A stretch of 10,499 nucleotides of DNA from Streptomyces speibonae (GTDB lineage: Bacteria > Actinomycetota > Actinomycetes > Streptomycetales > Streptomycetaceae), in assembly GCA_000715605.1 (NCBI GenBank), contig KL568549.1, positions 11,573-22,071 on the forward strand. Direction: 5' to 3'. The position numbers were made by a program, and so were the translations under genes. The stretch's first letter is position 1; every line of letters begins with the position of its first letter. The notes below the pieces were generated by a model, which saw only the letters and a list, made by a program, of their open reading frames with translations, was not told where the DNA came from and ran no database searches. Of the stretch, positions 5,293-10,499 are shown in pieces.

Positions 5293-7491
5293 TCAGAATG
5301 CCGCGCGTGCCTCCTCCTTGACCCGTTCCGCGATCTGCGGCGGCATGGGTTCGTGCCGTGCATAGCGGCGGCTGAAGCGGGCGGTGCCGTGCGACAGGGA
5401 GCGCAGGTCGACGGCGTACCGGCCGATCTCGATCTCCGGGACCTCGGCCTTGATGACGGTGCGTCCGCCGGGTGCCTGCTCGGTGCCGAGGACGCGGCCG
5501 CGCCGGCCGGACAGATCGCTCATCACGGGGCCGACGTAGTCGTCGCCGACCAGGACGCTCACCTCGGCGACCGGCTCCAGCAGGTGGATCTTGGCGTCCG
5601 CGGCGGCTTCGCGCAGGGCCAGCGCGCCGGCTGTCTGGAAGGCGGCGTCGGAGGAGTCCACCGAGTGCGCCTTGCCGTCCAGCAGGGTCACCCGCACGTC
5701 GATGAGGGGGTGCCCCGCGGCGACGCCCTTGACGGCCTGGGCGCGTACGCCCTTCTCGACGGAGGGGATGAACTGCCGCGGCACGGCGCCGCCGACCACC
5801 TTGTCCACGAACTCGATGCCCGAGCCGTTCGGCAGCGGTTCCACCTCGATCTCGCAGATGGCGAACTGTCCGTGTCCGCCGGACTGCTTGACGTGCCGGC
5901 CGCGCCCGGCCGCCTTGCCGCCGAAGGTCTCCCGGAGCGACACGCGGTGCGGAACGACGTCCACCTGGACGCCGTAGCGGCTGCGGAGCCGTTCCAGGGC
6001 GACGTCGGCGTGGGCCTCGCCCAGGCACCACAGGACCACCTGGTGGGTGTCCTGGTTCTGTTCCAGCCGCATCGTCGGGTCCTCGGCCACCAGCCGGGCC
6101 AGGCCCTGGGAGAGCTTGTCCTCGTCCGGTTTGCTGTGCGCCTGGATGGCGAGCGGCAGCAGCGGATCGGGCATCTCCCAGGGTTCCATGAGCAGCGGGT
6201 CGTCCTTGGCGGACAGGGTGTCCCCGGTCTCCGCGCGGCCGAGTTTCGCCACACAGGCGAGGTCGCCCGCGATGACGTGCGACACCGGCCGCTGCTGTTT
6301 GCCGAAGGGCGTGGACAGGGCGCCGATGCGTTCGTCGACGTCATGGTCCTCGTGGCCCCGGTCGGCCAGCCCGTGGCCGGAGACGTGGACGGTCTGGTCG
6401 GCGCGCAGGGTGCCGGAGAAGACGCGGACCAGGGAGATCCTGCCCACGTACGGGTCGGAGGAGGTCTTGACGACCTCGGCGACCAGCGGCGCGTCCGGGT
6501 CGCACGGCTTGAGCTCGCGCGGCTCGCCGTCCACCGTGGCCACCCGCACGGTGGCGTGTTCGAGCGGGGTGGGGAAGCCGCGGGTGACGAGTTCCAGCAG
6601 CTCGACCGTGCCGAGGCCCTGGCGGGCGCCCTCGGCGGCGGGGGCGGCGGCCAGGACGGGGAAGAACACGCCGCGCGCGACGGCCCGCTCCAGATCGTCG
6701 ATCAGCGTGCCGACGTCGACCTGCTCGCCGCCGAGATAGCGGTCCATGAGGGTCTCGTCCTCGCTCTCGGCGATGATGCCCTCGATGAGCCGGCCGCGGG
6801 CGTCCTCGATGAGAGGCAGCAGTTCCCCGCCGGGCTCGGACTCCTTGCGCTCGCCGCCGGAGTAGTCGAACAGCTTCTGGGACAGCAGTCCGATCAGGCC
6901 GTGCACCGGCGCGTGCCCGTCGGGCCCCTCGGGGCCGCGCAGCGGCAGGTACAGGGGCAGTACGGCGTCGGGGTCGTCCCCGCCGAAGGCCTCCGCGCAG
7001 ACGCGCGTCATCTCCTCGAAGTCCGCGCGGGCCGCTTCCAGGTGGGTGATGACGATGGCGCGCGGCATGCCGACGGCCGCGCACTCGTCCCACACCATGC
7101 GGGTCGAGCCGTCCACGCCGTCCGAGGCCGAGACGACGAAAAGGGCCGCGTCCGCCGCTCGCAGACCGGCCCTGAGTTCCCCGACGAAGTCGGCGTATCC
7201 GGGGGTGTCCAGTACGTTGATCTTGATGCCCTCCCATTCGAGGGGCACCAGGGAGAGCTGCACCGATCGCTGCTGCCGGTGCTCGATGTCGTCGTAGTCG
7301 GAGACGGTGCCGCCGTCCTCCACGCGGCCCGCCCGGTTCACGGCCCCCGCGGTGAGCGCGAGAGCCTCCACCAAGGTCGTCTTGCCCGATCCGGAGTGGC
7401 CGACCAGCACCACATTCCGTACGGACGCGGGGTGGTCGGCCGCTTGTGCCCTGCCGGCGGCCCCGGGGTGTGTGTGCGCCTTGTCGCCCAT
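5293..7491 (-). CDS. EF-G-like translational GTPase paralogue with degenerate G motifs
   Basis: A 732-residue cytosolic protein with full EF-G domain order: G domain (about 25-300), domain II (about 310-435), domains III-IV (about 440-630, with KQSGGHGQFA and HSVDSSDAAF) and domain V (about 637-715, with DLSGRRGRVLG and DLRSLSHGTARF). The P-loop GHSGSGKT (31-38) is intact. Other motifs differ from true EF-G: the DTPGHVDF loop reads DTPGYADF, so Tyr99 replaces the catalytic His; NKxD reads THLE (149-152); and the invariant switch I Thr has no clear counterpart (Gln78 or nearby Ser). It therefore belongs to the EF-G-like (FusA2/EF-G2) group, not the elongation factor proper, which in Streptomyces lies in the rpsL operon. 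Related mycobacterial EF-G2 is reported to lack ribosome-dependent GTPase activity. The ATG at 7491 has GGGAGG 7 bases upstream; an earlier in-frame start would add 37 residues of poor sequence. It is divergent from pgsA. The family is secure, the function unknown. Confidence 0.93.
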   Translation of the reverse strand: MGDKAHTHPGAAGRAQAADHPASVRNVVLVGHSGSGKTTLVEALALTAGAVNRAGRVEDGGTVSDYDDIEHRQQRSVQLSLVPLEWEGIKINVLDTPGYADFVGELRAGLRAADAALFVVSASDGVDGSTRMVWDECAAVGMPRAIVITHLEAARADFEEMTRVCAEAFGGDDPDAVLPLYLPLRGPEGPDGHAPVHGLIGLLSQKLFDYSGGERKESEPGGELLPLIEDARGRLIEGIIAESEDETLMDRYLGGEQVDVGTLIDDLERAVARGVFFPVLAAAPAAEGARQGLGTVELLELVTRGFPTPLEHATVRVATVDGEPRELKPCDPDAPLVAEVVKTSSDPYVGRISLVRVFSGTLRADQTVHVSGHGLADRGHEDHDVDERIGALSTPFGKQQRPVSHVIAGDLACVAKLGRAETGDTLSAKDDPLLMEPWEMPDPLLPLAIQAHSKPDEDKLSQGLARLVAEDPTMRLEQNQDTHQVVLWCLGEAHADVALERLRSRYGVQVDVVPHRVSLRETFGGKAAGRGRHVKQSGGHGQFAICEIEVEPLPNGSGIEFVDKVVGGAVPRQFIPSVEKGVRAQAVKGVAAGHPLIDVRVTLLDGKAHSVDSSDAAFQTAGALALREAAADAKIHLLEPVAEVSVLVGDDYVGPVMSDLSGRRGRVLGTEQAPGGRTVIKAEVPEIEIGRYAVDLRSLSHGTARFSRRYARHEPMPPQIAERVKEEARAAF

Positions 7492-7606
7492 GATCCTGCC
7501 TCCCGTGCACGGTGAGGTCACTGTGGGCGCGGACCCGCGGAACCCGCGTGCGGTGCGGCTCCGGCGGCGCCCGCGGTCTTTCGAGCTTTCCACTCCCGTC
7601 ACGGTG

Positions 7607-7623
7607 CGTCCATACGAAGGACG
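7607..7623. promoter_or_regulatory. Inverted repeat in the divergent promoter region
   Basis: CGTCC and GGACG flank a 7-base centre (ATACGAA). The site is about 116 bases upstream of the EF-G-like start and about 166 upstream of pgsA, and it overlaps a minus-strand TATGGA. It could be an operator; 5-base arms in GC-rich DNA also arise by chance. Confidence 0.25.
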
Positions 7624-7726
7624 TGATCCCGGTCCCGGCCCTGTTCACAGCGGTGCGGCCGGCGCCCCGCGGCCGGCCCGGGAGACCTGCTCGGGTGCCC
7701 GGCCCTCGCCCGCGCGCCCGCGTGGC

Positions 7727-7732
7727 TACGAT
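7727..7732 (+). promoter_or_regulatory. Possible -10 box of the pgsA operon
   Basis: TACGAT, the same hexamer as the one before thrS, lies 57 bases upstream of the pgsA ATG. The -35 region is GC-rich and not recognisable. Transcription would start near 7739, leaving a leader of about 50 bases. Confidence 0.4.
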
Positions 7733-7788
7733 TGGGCGCGCCGGTGGCCAGCAGGGGCCATGCGGCCACACCGACCGTCGGGAAGGCC

Positions 7789-8469
7789 ATGCTGAACAAG
7801 TACGCGCGTGCATTCTTCACGCGTGTCCTCACACCGTTCGCCGCGTTTCTCATCCGGCGGGGGGTCAGCCCGGACACGGTCACGCTCATCGGTACCGCAG
7901 GGGTCGTCGCGGGCGCGCTGGTCTTCTATCCCCGGGGCGAGTTCTTCTGGGGCACGGTCGTGATCACGCTGTTCGTGTTCTCCGACCTGGTGGACGGCAA
8001 CATGGCCCGCCAGCTGGGCCGGTCCAGCCGCTGGGGCGCGTTCCTGGACTCCACCCTGGACCGGGTGGCCGACAGTGCCGTCTTCGGCGGTCTGGCCCTC
8101 TGGTACGCGGGCGGCGGGAACGACAACGTGCTGTGCGCGGTGTCGATCTTCTGCCTGGCCAGCGGCCAGGTGGTGTCCTACACCAAGGCGCGCGGTGAGT
8201 CGATCGGGCTGCCGGTCGCGGTCAACGGTCTGGTGGAGCGGGCCGAGCGGCTGGTGATCTCGCTGGTCGCGGCCGGTCTCGCGGGGCTGCACGCCTTCGG
8301 GGTGCCCGGTATCCAGTACCTGCTGCCGGTCGCCCTGTGGATCGTCGCCGCGGGCAGCCTGGTCACGCTGATCCAGCGGGTGGTCACGGTGCGCCGGGAG
8401 TCCGCCGAGGCGGAGGCGGCCCAGTCCGCGCCGGCGGAGGAGACGCGGGGGAGCGAGGCCGCGAAGTGA
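7789..8469 (+). CDS. pgsA: Phosphatidylinositol (phosphate) synthase, CDP-alcohol phosphotransferase
   Basis: A 226-residue membrane enzyme that transfers an inositol headgroup to CDP-diacylglycerol. The CDP-alcohol phosphotransferase motif D-x2-D-G-x2-A-R-x8-G-x3-D-x3-D is complete (D66, D69, G70, A73, R74, G83, D87, D91); these aspartates bind the two metal ions. About six hydrophobic helices follow the usual pattern, from residue 31 to 198, ahead of a charged tail rich in Ala and Glu. In mycobacteria the enzyme at this locus (PgsA1) uses inositol 1-phosphate and yields PI-phosphate, and basic residues in the YTKARGE segment (K133, R135) fit phosphate binding here, so the same substrate is likely. 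The ATG at 7789 has GGGAAGG just upstream and begins at the first amphipathic helix; a TTG 19 codons earlier is less likely. Its TGA overlaps the next start by 4 bases (GTGA), implying coupled translation with the acyltransferase. Confidence 0.95.
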   Translation: MLNKYARAFFTRVLTPFAAFLIRRGVSPDTVTLIGTAGVVAGALVFYPRGEFFWGTVVITLFVFSDLVDGNMARQLGRSSRWGAFLDSTLDRVADSAVFGGLALWYAGGGNDNVLCAVSIFCLASGQVVSYTKARGESIGLPVAVNGLVERAERLVISLVAAGLAGLHAFGVPGIQYLLPVALWIVAAGSLVTLIQRVVTVRRESAEAEAAQSAPAEETRGSEAAK

Positions 8470-9407
8470 GTGCCCGGGAGCGGCTCACCGACGCCCTGTA
8501 CGGCGCCGGCTGGGGCACCGTCAAAAGACTTCCCGAGCCGGTGGCCGTCCGGCTGGGCAGGACCATCGCCGATGTGGCGTGGAAGCGGCGCGGCAAGGGT
8601 GTGCTCCGGCTGGAGAGCAACTACGCGCGCGTCGTGCCCGACGCGGGGCCGGAGCGGCTGGCCGAGCTGTCCCGCGCGGGCATGCGGTCGTATCTGCGCT
8701 ACTGGATGGAGTCCTTCCGGCTGCCCGCCTGGAGCCACCGGCGCATCGCGGACTCCTTCGACGTCAAGGACCTCCACCACCTGACCGACGGCATGGAAGC
8801 CGGCAAGGGCGTGATCCTGGCCCTGCCGCACCTCGCCAACTGGGACCTCGCCGGCGCCTGGGTCACCACCAGGCTGGGCATACCCTTCACCACCGTCGCC
8901 GAGCGCCTGAAGCCGGAGACGCTCTACGACCGGTTCGTCGCCTACCGGGAGGGCCTCGGCATGGAGGTGCTGCCGCACAGCGGCGGCTCCGCCTTCGGCA
9001 CCCTGGCCCGGCGGCTGCGCGAGGGCGGACTGGTCTGCCTGGTCGCCGACCGCGACCTGTCCTCCTCCGGGGTCGAGGTCGACTTCTTCGGCGAGACCGC
9101 GCGGATGCCGGCCGGGCCCGCCCTCCTGGCCCAGCAGACCGGGGCCCGGCTGCTGCCGGTGACCCTCTGGTACGACGATCCGCCGGTGATGCGGGGCCGG
9201 GTCCATCCACCGGTCGAGGTACCCGTGTCAGGCACGCGGCCCGAGAAGACGTCCGTCATGACACAGGCGCTGGCAGACGCCTTCGCCACGGGGATCGCCG
9301 ACCACCCGGAGGACTGGCACATGCTGCAGCGCTTGTGGCTGACGGACCTCGATCCCGCGCGGGATCCCGCGCACGCCCCTGAGCAGGACCGGAAGGGGAC
9401 CTCGTGA
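8466..9407 (+). CDS. patA: Phosphatidylinositol mannoside acyltransferase (PatA-like, HtrB/LpxL family)
   Basis: A 313-residue protein of the lysophospholipid/lipid A acyltransferase family. The active-site HxxxxD is H122-LANW-D127 in ALPHLANWDLAG. A second acidic patch, VADRD (193-197), lies roughly where the relay glutamate of mycobacterial PatA sits. A GPALLAQQTGARLLPV segment (217-232) is typical of the family. PatA transfers an acyl chain from acyl-CoA to the mannose added by PimA, on the inner face of the membrane; by position and family I infer the same role here. The GTG at 8466 is embedded in the pgsA stop (GTGA), and its own TGA overlaps the GTG of pimA in the same way, so the three genes form one translationally coupled operon. 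The last 20 residues are charged and include a DPAR/DPAH repeat made by a 12-base tandem duplication. Older annotations may call it a lipid A lauroyl acyltransferase, but no lipid A is expected in this host. Confidence 0.92.
   Translation: MSARERLTDALYGAGWGTVKRLPEPVAVRLGRTIADVAWKRRGKGVLRLESNYARVVPDAGPERLAELSRAGMRSYLRYWMESFRLPAWSHRRIADSFDVKDLHHLTDGMEAGKGVILALPHLANWDLAGAWVTTRLGIPFTTVAERLKPETLYDRFVAYREGLGMEVLPHSGGSAFGTLARRLREGGLVCLVADRDLSSSGVEVDFFGETARMPAGPALLAQQTGARLLPVTLWYDDPPVMRGRVHPPVEVPVSGTRPEKTSVMTQALADAFATGIADHPEDWHMLQRLWLTDLDPARDPAHAPEQDRKGTS
9351..9374 (+). repeat. 12-base tandem duplication containing a 16-bp palindrome
   Basis: GATCCCGCGC occurs at 9351-9360 and again at 9363-9372, a tandem repeat of period 12 inside the acyltransferase tail, coding for DPAR then DPAH. 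The stretch 9351-9366 (GATCCCGCGCGGGATC) is a perfect 16-bp palindrome. It ends 37 bases before the pimA start codon. Confidence 0.85.
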
Positions 9408-10499
9408 GGATCGGCATCGTCTGTCCGTACTCCTGGGACGTGCCCGGCGGCGTCCAGTTCCACATCCGTGACCTGGCCGAGTACTTCATCCGCCTCGGCC
9501 ACGACGTGTCCGTCCTCGCCCCGGCCGACGACGACACCCCGCTGCCGCCGTACGTCGTCTCGGCCGGCCGCGCGGTGCCGGTGCCGTACAACGGCTCGGT
9601 GGCCCGGCTCAACTTCGGCTTCCTGTCCGCCGCGCGGGTGCGGCGCTGGCTGCACGACGGCGCCTTCGACGTGGTGCACATCCACGAGCCGACGTCGCCC
9701 TCGCTCGGGCTGCTGACCTGCTGGGCGGCCGAGGGGCCGATCGTCGCGACCTTCCACACGTCCAACCCGCGCTCCCGCGCGATGATCGCCGCGTACGCCA
9801 TCCTCCAGGCCGCCCTGGAGAAGATCAGCGCGCGGATCGCGGTGAGCGAGTACGCCCGCCGCACCCTCGTGGAGCACCTCGGCGGCGACGCGGTGGTGAT
9901 CCCGAACGGCGTCGACGTCGACTTCTTCGCCAAGGCCGAGCCCCGTCCCGAGTGGCAGGGGGACACCATCGGCTTCATCGGCCGCATCGACGAACCCCGC
10001 AAGGGCCTGCCGGTGCTGATGAAGGCCTTGCCGAAGATCCTCGCCGCCCGCCCGGACACCCGGCTGCTGGTCGCAGGGCGCGGCGACGAGGAGGAGGCCG
10101 TCGAGTCGCTGCCGCGCGAACTCCGCCCGCGCGTGGAGTTCCTCGGCATGATCAGCGACGAGGACAAGGCCCGCCTCCTGCGCAGCGTCGACCTGTACGT
10201 GGCGCCGAACACCGGCGGCGAGAGCTTCGGCATCATCCTGGTCGAGGCGATGTCCGCGGGCGCGCCGGTGCTCGCCTCCGACCTGGACGCCTTCGCCCAG
10301 GTCCTCGACCAGGGCGCGGCCGGCGAGCTGTTCGCCAACGAGGACGCCGACGCGCTCGCCGACGCCGCCGTACGGCTCTTGGCCGATCCCGGGCGCCGCG
10401 CGGAACTGCGCGAGCGGGGCAGCGCCCACGTCCGCCGCTTCGACTGGGCCACGGTCGGCGCGGACATCCTGTCCGTGTACGAGACGGTCACGGCGGGGG
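9404..10499 (+). CDS. pimA: Phosphatidylinositol alpha-mannosyltransferase PimA (3' end outside window)
   Basis: GT4-family, GT-B-fold glycosyltransferase that moves mannose from GDP-mannose to position 2 of the inositol of PI, the first step of PIM synthesis, at the inner membrane face. The frame is open from the GTG at 9404 to the window end (365 codons); mycobacterial PimA has about 386 residues, so only a short tail is missing. Residues known in mycobacterial PimA reappear at the same or nearly the same numbers: GG at 15-16, Y9, Y62, N63, S65 and R68 of the PI pocket, H118 in TFHTS, R194 and K200 in FIGRIDEPRKG, and the E-x7-E pair E273/E281 in GGESFGIILVE. The GTG overlaps the acyltransferase stop (GTGA) and GGAAGGGGA lies just upstream. 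This placement directly after pgsA and the acyltransferase matches the mycobacterial cluster. The main alternative, a different GT4 mannosyltransferase, is unlikely given the pocket residues. Confidence 0.94.
   Translation, partial: MRIGIVCPYSWDVPGGVQFHIRDLAEYFIRLGHDVSVLAPADDDTPLPPYVVSAGRAVPVPYNGSVARLNFGFLSAARVRRWLHDGAFDVVHIHEPTSPSLGLLTCWAAEGPIVATFHTSNPRSRAMIAAYAILQAALEKISARIAVSEYARRTLVEHLGGDAVVIPNGVDVDFFAKAEPRPEWQGDTIGFIGRIDEPRKGLPVLMKALPKILAARPDTRLLVAGRGDEEEAVESLPRELRPRVEFLGMISDEDKARLLRSVDLYVAPNTGGESFGIILVEAMSAGAPVLASDLDAFAQVLDQGAAGELFANEDADALADAAVRLLADPGRRAELRERGSAHVRRFDWATVGADILSVYETVTAG

Larger units (their letters stand above)
7492..7788. other. Divergent promoter region between the EF-G-like gene and pgsA
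   Basis: These 297 bases separate two divergent start codons and should hold both promoters. Seen: the ribosome binding site of the EF-G-like gene (7499-7504, read on the minus strand), an inverted repeat at 7607-7623, and a -10-like TACGAT at 7727-7732 for pgsA. A minus-strand TATGGA inside the inverted repeat is a possible -10 for the EF-G-like gene but has no clear -35. I see no convincing small gene or RNA here. Confidence 0.6.

Noticed and set aside
5221..7515. 764-codon open frame on the plus strand opposite the EF-G-like gene, and a similar 650-codon frame at 3278-5230
   Set aside because: These are antisense shadows of well-supported minus-strand genes in high-GC DNA; their translations are low-complexity and lack start signals and domains.
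7492..7602. Longer N-terminus (37 residues) for the EF-G-like protein
   Set aside because: The added part is Arg/Ser/Pro-rich and unlike EF-G, and GGGAGG directly precedes the ATG at 7491.
7732..7788. TTG start for pgsA, 19 codons upstream
   Set aside because: It overlaps the likely -10 box, lacks a Shine-Dalgarno sequence, and the added residues are not typical of the family; the ATG at 7789 has one.
1..10499. Mobile elements, phage genes, CRISPR arrays, tRNA or rRNA genes
   Set aside because: No transposase or integrase motifs, no regularly spaced repeats and no cloverleaf-like sequences were found on reading; composition is even across the window.

Overview
The window looks like a chromosomal core region of a Streptomyces-type actinomycete. 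Base composition is very GC-rich throughout, third codon positions are almost all G or C, GTG starts and GTGA stop/start overlaps occur, and the gene order thrS - HIT protein - pgsA - acyltransferase - pimA is the one I know from actinobacteria (in Mycobacterium tuberculosis, Rv2614c to Rv2610c). No mobile element, RNA gene or CRISPR array is visible.

Layout. (1) 3-572, plus: C-terminal part of an unrecognised protein cut by the window edge. (2) 666-2642, plus: threonyl-tRNA synthetase, followed by two back-to-back hairpins that should terminate it. (3) 2733-3281, plus: a HIT-superfamily protein like mycobacterial Ap4A phosphorylase, with a -10-like box placed so that its mRNA may be leaderless. 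(4) 3416-5077 and 5293-7491, both minus: an unrecognised three-helix membrane protein and an EF-G-like protein with degenerate GTPase motifs. (5) 7789 to the right edge, plus: a tightly coupled operon of phosphatidylinositol(-phosphate) synthase, phosphatidylinositol-mannoside acyltransferase and the mannosyltransferase PimA (its last residues lie outside the window), joined by two 4-base GTGA overlaps.

How the genes fit together. The right-hand operon is a start-of-pathway set for phosphatidylinositol mannosides: PgsA makes the inositol lipid, PimA adds the first mannose, and the acyltransferase acylates it. ThrRS and the HIT protein, which may degrade the Ap4A that aminoacyl-tRNA synthetases produce, form the left-hand set. 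The two minus-strand genes sit between these two conserved blocks and are transcribed against both.

Novelty. Most of the window is ordinary housekeeping DNA. The part that best repays attention is the inverted pair in the middle: an EF-G paralogue with non-canonical residues at three of the G motifs, next to a membrane protein of unknown function. Smaller points are a possible second, leaderless start for ThrRS, the probable leaderless HIT mRNA, several inverted repeats in promoter regions, and a 12-base tandem duplication forming a perfect palindrome just before pimA. I do not see convincing evidence for a wholly new system.
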